DNA of 64,000 nucleotides from Diatrype stigma (taxonomy: Eukaryota > Ascomycota > Sordariomycetes > Xylariales > Diatrypaceae), in the NCBI GenBank assembly GCA_022225965.2, contig JAKJXP020000085.1:62001-126000 (forward strand), read 5' to 3'. The position numbers were made by a program, and so were the translations under genes. This document shows, one piece after another, positions 13,504-24,666 of the stretch. Position 1 is the stretch's first letter, and every line of letters starts with the position of its first letter. Below the pieces are notes generated by a model. That model was not told the origin of the DNA. It worked only from the letters and a program-made list of their open reading frames with translations, and made no database searches.

Positions 13504-14635
13504 ATGGCCGACGAGACAAAACAGTTCCCTAAAGTCCAGGGAGGAGGGAGCTTGATATTGGCCTGGCAGATCAGGAATAAACATGTCTTAGTTGTTGGCG
13601 GGGGCGAGGTGAGTAAATCAATGCTATTATGATACCCTGAACATTGCTATCTTCGTATTAATCCCATACATCACTACTCTCTCTCTCTCTCTCTACCCAT
13701 ATACACACGTGTGTGTATGTGTGTGTATACTACCCGCTTTGACTCGGAAACTTATATCTCGCGTCAAGGTAGCAGCCGGGCGCATCTTGAACGTCCTCAA
13801 CGCCGACGCATACGTGACCGTGGTGTGTCCCGAGTCAGGCTTAAACCCCGAGGTCCGGTACCGCATTGCCCAGAACGAAGTGGCGCATATCGACCGAGTC
13901 TTCCAGCCTTCGGATCTAGAAAGCCTTCCACCACCACGGAAGAGAAGCAGCGACACTACGGCTACCTCTACTGCTACGGCGCCCACTGCTACCACCGACA
14001 CCGAAACCAACACCGGCACTACCCCCTTTAACGATGCTATCACCACTCCCATCACCGACGCTACCGCCGCCGCTATCCCCACCACCGACACCACGCCGAA
14101 ACCTCCCGACATGGTACTCGTAGCGATCGACGACCCTGCCGCCTCGACACAGATCTGGAAGCTCTGCAAGGCGCACCGGATCGCGGCGAACATAGCCGAC
14201 GTGCCGCCGGAGTGCGACTTCTATTTCGGAAGCGTGCACCGCGACGGGCCTATACAGGTGATGGTGTCGACGAACGGGCAAGGGCCGCGTCTGGCGTCGC
14301 GGCTGCGCAAGCGGATCGCGGAGGTGCTGCAGCCGGCAGGCGAGGCCGGGAACGCCGTCGAACGCATCGGCGCGCTGCGGCGGAGGCTGCGCGCCGAGGT
14401 GGCGCCCGGTCGCGATCCCGCCGACGGCGCGGCGCGCATGCGGTGGATGGGCCGCGTCAGCGATGCGTACGCCTGGGACGAGATGGCCGCGCTTACCGAT
14501 GAGGACCTCGATAACCTCCTCCGGTTCTATGCTGCAGATCAGGCGCCCTCATTCGATCAGCTCGTGGCTATGAGAGGAGGCAATGCGCCCGAGGATCTGT
14601 TCGATGGTTCTTTTGGCTTCAGCGTGGGGGTGTAG
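13504..14635 (+). CDS. met8: Siroheme synthase Met8 (precorrin-2 dehydrogenase/ferrochelatase)
   Basis: Two exons, 13504-13608 and 13769-14635, separated by a 160-base GTGAGT...AAG intron, give 323 residues. The join restores the Rossmann motif VVGGGEVAAGRI (residues 30-41), which neither exon encodes alone. Met8 oxidises precorrin-2 with NAD+ and then inserts iron to make siroheme, the cofactor of sulfite and nitrite reductases. The NIADVPPECDFYFGS block (176-190) is the conserved catalytic region; D179 is probably the counterpart of yeast Asp141 (inferred). Yeast Met8 is 274 residues. The extra length here is a Thr/Ala/Pro-rich low-complexity insert at about 92-148, between the Rossmann half and the catalytic block. 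The intron contains CT and GT microsatellites (13677-13730). Assignment is strong. Confidence 0.9.
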
Positions 14636-15730
14636 GGAGGGTGTACGAAGTAGGTTGAGGTTTTTGTGAGATATTGCTATATACTTGTTCAGGTATCCAA
14701 TGGTGAGAATTGTCATTTGGGAGTGCTACGGAAGTATAGACATGGGTCGGCCGGAGGACATCATGTGCGATGTCATGGCAGTAACATGTCACGATGAGGT
14801 GTCACCAGTTCGGCTAGTGCTCAAGGCGGGCGGGAATGTAGAGAAAAGGTGTGATGATGTCCTAGGTTCACATGATATAATGATGTGTGATACGGCCTAC
14901 GAAGCTCGAGGATAGAATCCCTCACGGCCACGAAGCAGATAGTCTGCTCACTTCCAGTCCGCACGAATACCTACACAAGGTACATCGTTGTGTGGTGATA
15001 CAATCCATCTTGTACCGGATCAGAAACTCATATCTGAAGACATACCCGTGGCCCGATGGAGGTTATCTTGATGATATAAAACAATGCTAAACAAAACAAA
15101 ATAAAATAAGGAAGTTTCTCCTTCAGCTACCTCATACCTAACTCGAGTCTACCTGTCTACATACCTCTATACTATGTCATAGTACTTGATCTGATACTCG
15201 GCGGGATCGTCTTAGATAGCCCCACTACCCCGGCGTCGCTAGCGCATAATTAAGGTTACTAGCGGGACAGCCGCTGCCGCCGTTGTGGGTCCGTTCCAGC
15301 GTCATCGTTCTCAGCTGGATTCAATGAACCTGAACCTGAGGTTGCCAAGGTCCGTTGCCGACATTCTTTTACATCCAACCCACCAGATACAGAATGCCCT
15401 TCACGCCAACACCACAATAAACACGCCAGGATACTGGATATTCTACGTGCCACCTAGACCAGCCTATTCAATTGAACCGATACCAGCACCTTTACTTCAT
15501 TGCTGCTTTCAATACGACGCGTCGAACTCTACCCAGCTTTCGACATCATACCAAGTTGCCCACGCTGCCCACGCACCCACCCACGCAGCCCACGTGTCGC
15601 CCTCACAACACAAGTCAGTCTAATAAGAGACCCGAATACTCCTGTCAAACAGGCCCTGGTTGATGTGTAGTCGGAACACGCCTTACACCTCACTCTCAGT
15701 TCGCTCGCTCCACACATCCAAAACGCCCCG
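14636..15730. other. Intergenic region between met8 and fta1
   Basis: About 1.1 kb holding the met8 3' flank and the fta1 promoter. An A-rich stretch lies at 15076-15115. A CCCACG-rich repeat (ACCCACGCAGCCCACG type) lies at 15555-15595. No gene was seen. Confidence 0.5.
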
Positions 15731-17542
15731 ATGCCGCCTAGAAAGAAACGCCGATCACCACCGGAACCTCCGCCAGAGCGCTCTGCCTCCTCTCCACCCC
15801 CTGACGAAGCCTCCGATCATCACGAAGACAGCAGAAACACAACTAATGCCGATGCCGACGCCGACGCCGATGACGAGCCGATACCTCAGCTGTTCAACAC
15901 GACCTTCTCAACCTACCGCCTGTCGCCCCTACACATCGGTTCGCAGCCTCTGACCGCGTCCCGTCTCGAGACGCTATCCAGGCGGCTTCGCGACATCGCA
16001 GTCGGGGATGTCGTACGGGGCGTACAAGTAGGGCTAGGGCTAGAGAGCGATGCAACGCTAGGACGGGCCGGCGCATTGGAGCGCGTGGAATGGCGATGGG
16101 TTGCGCTGAGCCGGCTTTTCGGGGGAGATGGGAAAGCCCAAAGCAATGGTGATAGGGAGGGAAGTCTGGAGCTGGGAAGTGCGGATACAAGGCTTGAAGA
16201 ACAGGATGCAGCAACCCATCGGCGTGGAGGTAGAGCCGGGGGTCGAGGCAGGGGCCGTAATGCAAGAGCGGGAACAGGAACAAGGCCGGATACAAGAATA
16301 TCGACAGAAGAGACAGATAAGGGAGGACAGAGCGCGTTATGTCTCGAGCTATCGTACGAGAACTCGATGTTCAGCGCGCTATTGCTACCCGACATATCAC
16401 GTACACCATCAAAAGAAAGCGAGGCAGACATTTCTAGGTTACCATGGCTGTCGAACACGGCAGCAGCCGCAACAGCAGCGACGGAGGCAAATGGACAAGT
16501 CGATCAACGAAATCCAGCTTTCCTCCACCTCCCTCTCATGCTATTCAAGCTGCCCGCCTCCCTGAAGTCTGCCGTGATAGAGTTCCTCTCTAGCACGTTT
16601 GATTGCCGCGTGAGCCCACTGCGACTCGGCACGCGGACTCTCGTGCGGTGCTGGGAGGACTGGCTTGCCCACAACAACAACAGAAGAAGTGAAGCAATTC
16701 GCCAGCAACCGCACAAAGATGTCACTCTCACCCTGAGCTTTCATCTGGTCGAACCCGTCGTAAAAGGCGGTGGTGGTCAGGATACACAAGGCACGGACAA
16801 GGCCGAAGGATCCCTGCCGCCAGCGCAGATGGGGCTCAAATCTCTAGAGGTGGTCATCCCCGCTGGGGAGGTTGTGCGGTTTCTCCGTGCGGGGGAGCGA
16901 ATCACAAGCGAAACACCAGAAGCGGACCGAGACGGCGGTAGTGAGTCTGCCTCCGGGCAGAGTGGCAAGCCGAAACAACGAGCAGCCACCAACATAAATA
17001 CCAACACCAACACCAACAAGAGGAAAGCCAGTAGTAGCCACACTGTCTTCCCCGCGCAAGATGGAGGAGACACGGAAAGCCACCGACGCCTCCGCCGCAA
17101 GCTAGCAGGTGAACGAGAAGACGAAGGCTGGGAATGGCGGCGGAACCTCAGCCCACCCGAAAACGGAGACCAGGACCAAGACGGAGACGGAAGCAACCAT
17201 CCGCCACTAGGCCCGCAGAAACAGCCCTTCACAGAGGCACTGGCATCCTATCTTGACGCCCACCTGGCCCTGGACCTCTTCCATCCAGGCGTCCGCATCC
17301 AGCGCGTGGCGTGTGCCGGGTTCGTCATGGCAGAGACGGGCCGGGTGCGGATCGCCCGTCCTCGACCGACAGCTATCGCTCCAGATACGGAGGATACTAC
17401 GAGTGGCGGAGATAGAGGCTCCGGTGCTGTGTGGAACCTTGTTCGGGAGCTCGTCGGTAAGGCTAAAGGGAGGGAATGGGCCGCCAACTCGGTTCATCTA
17501 GCGAAACTCGTTGCTAGCGAGGGGGCAGGGGGGAAGAGGTAG
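15731..17542 (+). CDS. fta1: Kinetochore Sim4-complex protein Fta1 (CENP-L homolog)
   Basis: Single exon, 603 residues. The N-terminus is a basic/proline-rich tail (PPRKKRR) followed by an acidic Asp/Ala repeat. The family block LFNTTFSTYRLSPLHIG follows at about 54-70, then a helical region and a segment with FLHLPLMLFKLPASLKSAV (about 265-285). The C-terminal block with LALDLFHPGVRI ends near the stop. These are hallmarks as I recall them of fungal Fta1, the CENP-L partner of CENP-N/Mis15 in the inner kinetochore (CCAN/Sim4). Length is well above the core family because of several low-complexity insertions (about 155-195 and 390-500), common in Sordariomycete kinetochore proteins. Identification rests on motif memory, so it is good but not certain. 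Confidence 0.72.
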   Translation: MPPRKKRRSPPEPPPERSASSPPPDEASDHHEDSRNTTNADADADADDEPIPQLFNTTFSTYRLSPLHIGSQPLTASRLETLSRRLRDIAVGDVVRGVQVGLGLESDATLGRAGALERVEWRWVALSRLFGGDGKAQSNGDREGSLELGSADTRLEEQDAATHRRGGRAGGRGRGRNARAGTGTRPDTRISTEETDKGGQSALCLELSYENSMFSALLLPDISRTPSKESEADISRLPWLSNTAAAATAATEANGQVDQRNPAFLHLPLMLFKLPASLKSAVIEFLSSTFDCRVSPLRLGTRTLVRCWEDWLAHNNNRRSEAIRQQPHKDVTLTLSFHLVEPVVKGGGGQDTQGTDKAEGSLPPAQMGLKSLEVVIPAGEVVRFLRAGERITSETPEADRDGGSESASGQSGKPKQRAATNINTNTNTNKRKASSSHTVFPAQDGGDTESHRRLRRKLAGEREDEGWEWRRNLSPPENGDQDQDGDGSNHPPLGPQKQPFTEALASYLDAHLALDLFHPGVRIQRVACAGFVMAETGRVRIARPRPTAIAPDTEDTTSGGDRGSGAVWNLVRELVGKAKGREWAANSVHLAKLVASEGAGGKR

Positions 17543-18939
17543 ACGAGTCCGTGGCGTTGAAGTGTTGAGGCTGGAGATGGAGATGGGGATGGAGACCATC
17601 CAATGGATCGTACGTGCAAGGGCTATATATCCGGCATAGTTGCCCTTGGCAAAGCTACAATGGAATGGGCGAAGGGGGTGGATTGTCCAGATATACTCAG
17701 CTCAGGCTTGTTGACTGACTATGTAGTTGGTTAGCTAGTTGCTTGATTCGGATACCTACTTGAGAGCCGTGCAGCATGGTGATAGATACCCTTAGTAAAT
17801 CAGGCTGCGTTGATGGTGAAGCCACATTGATCAATCACAGCTGCGAAGTCGTTGAAAAGCGAGATCTGCCAAATGGTTCTGCAGTCCTACTAGTTCTTGA
17901 AAGTCCTCCATAAAGCCAAGTGAGAGCTCAAGAGATGAATACCAGTGAAAAGTGAACCGTCGATTTAAAATCAGCTCGTCTTCAGATAGAATTTGTAGAA
18001 CTACAGGCTCACATGTATGTACGCGTCCGGAAACACGCAATGAGCTTCATAACAACCTCGTACGAAACGGTAAAGATATACAATGCTGCCAATACACACC
18101 CCGAACTGGAATCGATGCTACATGCTACTTATAGTTGCCTTTCCATCTGACCAAGCTACCTACTGGCCTCCCAAGCCAAGGATTGCGAAATAGATCGGCC
18201 GCTCCCCTTCACCGTTACATCCTATATCATATCACCAATATAATTGTTCATATAATCGCCAGTAACCATAAGACGGAAACAAAGTTCGAGAGATAAAATT
18301 GGGTAATTATAAACACCGTGGCGTGACATGATTATGAAGCAAAAGACATATCAGTATCAGCCGTCCCTCCTGCCTGCCTGCCTGCCTGCCTGCTGTCGCC
18401 TGCTAAGTGAAAACACCACACAAGGATATCCATCCATCTTATCTATCAAGCTCCAATGAAGTAAGTACTCTCTCTAAGTGAAGTGTGTGATATAAATGAA
18501 CAGCCAAAACAAAACACCATTGCTTAACGCCTATCCCTTCCTCCTTCTCTTGCCCCCTGATTCCCTAGAGAAGCAGGCCGCCCTGCAAAGCTGTTCTTTC
18601 GTTCGAATCGTGCCGTTCGTTCGTGCGGTTGCTTCATGGTCCCATTCCATCTATGCTGAAGAAGCGAAGGGGCCGAAACCGACAATGGAGAAAATCAACA
18701 CCCATCAGACCATCACACCTGCCTGGCTTCACAGGCTGCCTGACAAGCCAAACGGCACAAAACCTTCTCCGATCTCATCTGACCATCATCAGTCATGCCA
18801 TGCTATGATATACAAGCGTACGTACGCAAGCCAGGTACGTACGCAAGCCGGACACGTACGCAGACCAGGCGAAGGATGAACAAACAGCACCCGAAGCATC
18901 CATGGACCTCAAAATCAAGATATCAAATCAGGATATCAA
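17543..18939. other. Convergent intergenic region of fta1 and mbp1
   Basis: About 1.4 kb between the stop codons of two convergent genes. It holds a CCTG microsatellite (18366-18392) and a GTACGTACGCAAGCC repeat occurring two to three times at 18818-18865. A 127-codon frame at 18496-18879 has no coding character and lies in the probable mbp1 3' UTR. Confidence 0.5.
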
Positions 18940-21900
18940 TCAATCAAAACGACCCCCACTACCTATCCCCCCATCCTCCTCCATCTCCACACCCCCCAAG
19001 AACCGCCTCACGCGCGCAAGTTCGAGCTCGCCCTTTTCGCTCTCGACGGCGCGCAGCAGCTTATCTATGACACTCATACTACCGCCACCGGCAGTACCCC
19101 CTTCACCATCTTCTACATCGACGCCGACGTCGACCCCGGTGCATAGCATCACCACGCGGCGATACTTGGCCTCGGTGTCAGCGCTGCGGCCCCGTAGCGC
19201 CGCCACGTTCTGCCTCGTCGCGTCCATGCGCGCCCGCAGTGCAGCAGCGCGGGCACGCAGGACCGCCGAGGTGGGCAGCTCACAAGCCACGGCTTCAATG
19301 GCCGCCGGGTTCTTCTGGTAATGGTTAGGGGTGGCATTGTTAGGCTCGCCGCTGTTGTTGCTATTGTCGCCATTGGTGTGGTTGGTATGGACGTGGGTGT
19401 TGGTGCTGCTGTTCGTAATAGCAGCGGTGGCGGCGGCCTTCTCGAGGACAGCAGAGAGCTCGACCTCCCATGGGGCTACGCCTCCGCCACTACTACTATC
19501 GTCTAGACACCCGTGAGTCTGTTCCAGACGCATCAGGCGCTTGTGTTCCTCGTCGCGCGCGCGCGAAAGGTTGGCGACCCTTTGTCGAGCCAACGACTGC
19601 ATCCTGGCGGTAGCCTGCAATGCTTCTAGTGTTCGACGGGCCTCGCCAAGCTGTGCCGAAGTGGTCCGCAACGACGCGTGTAACGAATCCAAGTCAAGCT
19701 GTTTCTTCTTGAGCTCTCCCTGAAAACTCGCTGATGTTTCGTCTAGTAGATGCGTGATTGCTGTGATTTTGTTAGATTATGAAATATGGTGATTGGGGGA
19801 GGTATGGGGAAGGAGGAAGGAGGAAAGGGCCAGGGACGAAAGGGGATGATCAACGAGGCAAAAATGAAAAAAAGCAAAAGCAGGCAAACAGAGTATTGAG
19901 CAGTGAGAAGTAGGTTAGCACAACAAAAACAGAAGAACACTTACATGTGATGATCTCGTCACTGCTTTCCCTCGTCTTCTGGCTGTTCCCAACAACTCCC
20001 ATCTTGTCTACCGCCATCAGATCGCCATTGATCGCGACACCGACACCACCGCCAATACCAACGTCATCTTCACCGTTCACGTCGCTGCCCACTCCAAAGT
20101 CTACAGGTCGGAGACCGGCCTTGTTCGCGATGCTTGGGTCAGCACCTACCTCGAGCAGCTGCGAGATGATACTGCGATTCCCAATACGAGCGGCGATGTT
20201 CAGGGCCGTGTCGCCTGACTTATCCTGGGCGTTGACAATCTCGCTCATAAACCGGCCGATGCCCATCCTCGGTTGTTGCTGGCTATTGCCCGCTGTCCCG
20301 TTCGCTGCCGTCGCTTGGCTGCTCGGCGCACTGCCCTGGCGCACAACCCATTCCAATAGACTTTCCAGATAATAACGACTCGAGTGGCTGCGGCCCTTCA
20401 CGGCGCTCGTGACGGCGATGTGGTGCAGCACCGTGCGACCCCGGTTGTCGCGGATCTCGATCGTGTTGCCCAGCACATCCAGGAGCTCGGGGAAGGATCC
20501 CTGGTCGGAGTTGTTGGTCACGGCAGACGCCCTCATAAGGGCCGTCTCGCCGGACGCATTGACCCGGTACGGGCTGGCACCCACGGAAATCAAGGTCCGC
20601 AGCAGCGGTATGCGCGCTAACGTCGCGGCCCAGTGGAGAGCGGTGTGGCTGCTGGCGTCGATGGGCGAGTCGAGGTCCAATGGGTTGAGGCCCTGTAAGA
20701 CCTCGTATTGCGCTTGTTCGTTGGTTTCCGCGTTGGACGGTAAGAACAGGCCCATTAAGACGTTCCGCTTGTGCTCCGCTTCAGGCGACACTTCGAACGG
20801 TAGAGGCTGTAAAGGCATAGGCTCGTGATCGTGGATGTTGATACCGGCGCGGGAATATATAAAGGACTCGTTGGGTTCCGTAGGAGATCCAGGGTAGTTG
20901 TTGGCATAGATCTCCATAGACTGAGAGGCATAGCCAAAGCTATCAGCCGGCGTGACAACCCGCTGACGTTTCCTGGGAAGTTCGTTGTTGTCGTTGTTGA
21001 AGATGTGGGCGTTCTGGGTAGAATAGGCCGAGTCTACATTCTGCCCATAATCCGAGGTAAAACTCTGCTGGGAGTTGGCTGGGAAGTCATCCACGTGCTG
21101 TATCGAGGACTGCCTGCTGAAGCTTGGAGCTCTTGAGGGACTGTTGCGGCCTCTAGGGCCAGGAGACTCGAAGCGGGCCCTGCTGGCTTTGCTGATAGCA
21201 GCGACGGCATTGGAGGCGGTGGCCGAGATGTTCTTGAAGAATGTGCCTGATAATCCGTTGGTGCGAGCTTCGTTGTTGGTGTTGTACATTCGCTTCCTCG
21301 CAGCGGCCAGGGCCTGCTCCTTGGTGGGCGTATTGAAGTCGCCTTGGCCAGCGACGCCTCCATCTTGGCCCATATCGTATGTTAATAAGGGGCGCAAGAT
21401 CTCCTCCACGCCATATTGCCGACAGACCTCGACTCCTCGCTGAAAGCTGATCCATGTCCCCTGGTACTTGCCGTAGCCGCCCTGGACCTTCTCATGCTCG
21501 CCCGTCTGAATTTCCTTCTCGAGTATCTTGGTGCGTTTTCCCTTATCGATATTGGCGACCTTGAGGATCTGTGTGGCATTCAAGCAGCTGTCATTCCGGC
21601 GGCGCATGACCGCAATGCGATTCACCTCCATCTCATACACATCTACCCCCGAATACACAGCCTAGATAGATTTTGTTAATGCGCCAATTCGGATTTGCCA
21701 AGGGGGACCGACCTGTCATGCTCTTGCTCTTGCTCTTGCAGACCAGGATCAGGATCAGCATCGGGATCAGGGACTGGGGCAGACTGACGGTATATATCTT
21801 AGGTTCATGAGTACTACCATTCTGATTATTATTATCGTGGTTGTTGCTATGGTCGTAATGACTCGCATTGTGGCCGTTGCCCATCCTCACATTAGAGTCG

Positions 21901-22433
21901 GAAAACTGACGGTACTGTTGCGACTGCGAGGAGGGTTGACTCATGGAGAAGGATTGCTGTGAAGAGGGTTGTGGTTGTGGCTGTGGCTGGGACTGTGATT
22001 GGGACTGTGACTGGGGTTGGGACTGAGACGGAGCCTGGGACGGAGCCTGGGACGGAGCCTGGGACGGAGCCTGGGACGGAGCCTGGGACGGAGCTTGAGA
22101 CTGGGACTGGGACTGGGACTGGGACTGGGACATATTGGTGTCCTCTGCTGCCGAAGCAGCTACGTCGGGGTTGATGGTGCTGCCACTGCCACTGCCACTA
22201 CCACTCGATGCGCCGTGCTGAGAAGATGGTCGCCGGGGTGGTATATTGATCGCAGAAGAAGGTAGAGAGGTTGTGGAAGCAGGAGCAGCTGGTATCGACG
22301 CTCTACGCTGGTGGGTATCGTGATGTGGAGGTTGGTGTTGGTGTTGGTGTTGGTGTTGCTGCTGGTAGTTATGGTTGTGATCGTGGTATTGATCGTAATG
22401 GGGATGGGGAGTTGCGACGGTAGTTGAGGCCAT
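18940..22433 (-). CDS. mbp1: MBF-type APSES/ankyrin transcription factor Mbp1
   Basis: Three exons (22433-21789, 21661-19945, 19760-18940) give 1060 residues. The first intron (127 bases) starts with a weak GTCAGT donor and the second (184 bases) with GTAAGT; both joins keep frame and rebuild family motifs (KIYT/AVYSGVDVYE at 212-225; SITHLLDETS in the C-terminal part). Order: a Gln/His/Ser-rich tail (1-205), the APSES DNA-binding domain (about 214-315), a basic nuclear-localisation stretch PRKRQR (445-450), ankyrin repeats (about 550-740), and a coiled-coil C-terminus (about 790-1000) for the Swi6-type partner. Such factors bind MluI cell-cycle boxes and drive G1/S transcription. The APSES core has Cys at 241 where Mbp1-class proteins usually carry Trp. 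The tail is expanded by a 12-base tandem repeat. Start taken at ATG 22433; an in-frame ATG 54 bases upstream is possible. Confidence 0.92.
22027..22098 (-). repeat. In-frame 12-base tandem repeat in mbp1 exon 1
   Basis: Six direct copies of a 12-base unit (plus strand GACGGAGCCTGG, the last diverged) encode repeated Ser-Gln-Ala-Pro in the disordered Mbp1 tail. It is flanked on both sides by Ser-Gln/Pro-Gln dipeptide runs. Near-identity of copies at the DNA level points to recent slippage, and the 12-base period preserves frame. Confidence 0.9.
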
Positions 22434-24666
22434 GAGTCGCCGCCCCTTTTTTCTGTCTTCTCGGAACAAGGTATAAGTTATCGTCAAACCTCAGGGTCTA
22501 TTGGTAGGGCGGGCAGGTTGACTTGGAGTGTACGAGGCAGTCAACTTCCAATGGAGGTTCCAATCGAGGTCTGATTCTGGTGTCTGATACTGGACTGTAA
22601 TAATAGGAATAACGAATCCTCGGGGCGGTCGAAAAGACAAGGCCAGGGCCAAAAGGGCAATAGTAATAATAATAGGCGAAGTAGTATATACCTCGGGCGA
22701 GAAACCGGGGCTCGCGCGCTAGAAGGCCTAAAGACTGGAAAGCTGGAAACCTGGAGACCTGGAGACCTGGAGGCCGGGAAACATGAAGACCTGAGCTGAG
22801 GACCTGGAGACTCTGCCTGGAGATGCGACCGATGGGCCGAAAATAGAGTCGGCGGTAGTGGATTGGAACCTGGGATGACGAGGGATAATGGGATTCTTTC
22901 GAGATGCAGAATTAAAGACACATGCACCAATGCAAGTGACGACGATGCGCGATGCGCGATGCGCTCAATATAGCAGCAGCAGCAGCTCTGGACTGGAAGT
23001 ACCGATAGCAGATACCTGTGGCAGTACCTCTAGCAGTACCTCTAGCAGTATGTAGGTACCTCTAGCAGACAGCAGTTGACCGTAAGACTGGGATTATACA
23101 ATACCTACCTACTAGTAGTAGTACATACCGACTAAGACCTGGTAACCTGCACACGCCGGATTCTGCCACTTCCAACTAGCTGTGAATCTATATACTAGGC
23201 CCACGGGTTCATGGTATGATATATAATCTTGAATGATATAAAGCAATGCTCAAGCCAGGCACGTAGGCATTCCCGAGGTCTTCTTCTATTCTCTGTACCG
23301 TAGACAATAGGTAGACTACATGCAGAATGTAGACACTAACTTGGGGAGGTATGTAGGAAGCCACTGGTAAGTCTTGGTGATGCACGATATCCACTTGGTG
23401 CACTCCCTGAGAGAGAATAGGTACATGTATGTAGGTAGGTAGGCAGGTATGTAGGCAGGTATGTAGGCAGGTATGTAGGCAGGTATGTAGGTACAAGGTT
23501 GGCCTGAATGCAGGCAGCTGGAGGTAGTATGCAGGTACTTAGCCCGAGATACTGGAGATCTCCAGGTGTCCGAAAAGAGGAATTCAATTAAAGATTTGCC
23601 AATTGGGGAGCTAGGAATTGAAAGTTAATAGAGGGGAGGGGAGGGGAGGGGAGGACGGGACGTGTCAGTTTCGCGTGAGTCGTGTTCAAGTCGCGACGAG
23701 AAGGGATGAGACCGTGCAGCTTGAGCGTGGCTGGCAGCTCGAGCGCGGCAGCGTGGTAAAGTGGCCGACCGTGGCCGACCGTGTCAAAAAGTTCAGGGCG
23801 GCAGAGGGTGGTCATCAGTACTGACTGTACTGTGGTCAGTGGTCATGGCTTTAAGCGCCTAGGGCCTGGCGGCTGGCGCCTACGAAGCATGACTACGCGA
23901 GATTGGTACATACAACCCCGAGATTGCTACAACGCGATCATGGATTGGGTCTGACAGAGCAGCCAGAACACTCTGGAGGGCTCAGAGGCACTCAGAGAGG
24001 TACATGGCTTGTTCATACAAGAGCGGGGTTATGGTACCTACATACGTGCACAAAGGTAAGCTGAGGGAACCTTGGAAGCTCCCGTCCTCGCTTGCATTAT
24101 TTGCATAAATCATGTGGGTATAAGAGGGCACAAGCAAGACAATTTCATTGGCCCATCGGCAGTTGCCTCGTAGCTCAGTCACCGACGGGAGTACTACCTG
24201 TATGTATGAGAATTTCACGCTTATGTAAGTTCTCAAACTTCGCATAGTTCCAGGTTAGAACTGGTAGCCCTCCCTATCTTATCATGATGAAGATACGATA
24301 ATGGTCCCTGATACTGTGATGATACTCGACCATAATGACACTCGTCCATGATGACACTCTTCCATGAATGAGTCCGCCTGTTATAGCTAATGCCCATATG
24401 CCCATATGCCCATATGCCCATATGCCCATATGCCCATATGCCCATATGCCCATACCCAAATCCATATCTATACTCCTCCATTACTACGTATATCTATGCT
24501 AGACGGAGGGATCAATCCATTGCCATCTAATCTAGCACTATCGCACTATTTTCAAGAGTTCAAGCCTGCGAACACCGGTGGCTGCGTTCAAGATGGAATG
24601 AATTTCTGCCTATTATTAAATTAAATCCTACGACAAGCAACGGGGTCCTCAACACCAACATGCAAC
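22434..24666. promoter_or_regulatory. Divergent intergenic region of mbp1 and the LYR gene
   Basis: About 2.2 kb between two divergent starts. It contains a CCTGGAGA-type repeat (22735-22775), CAG triplets (22972-22987), a 12-base GTAGGCAGGTAT array (23438-23492), a GGGGA repeat (23631-23654) and an 8-base array at 24391-24454. I saw no MluI box (ACGCGT) next to either start and no gene. Confidence 0.5.
24391..24454. repeat. Eight perfect copies of an 8-base palindromic-core unit
   Basis: TGCCCATA is repeated exactly eight times without interruption. Each junction makes the palindrome CATATG, so the array is a ladder of NdeI-type sites. It lies about 210 bases upstream of the LYR gene start. 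Perfect copies indicate recent expansion. Confidence 0.95.

Noticed and set aside
24391..24454. Regular short repeat as a CRISPR array
   Set aside because: There are no spacers: units are directly abutted, and the organism is a fungus.
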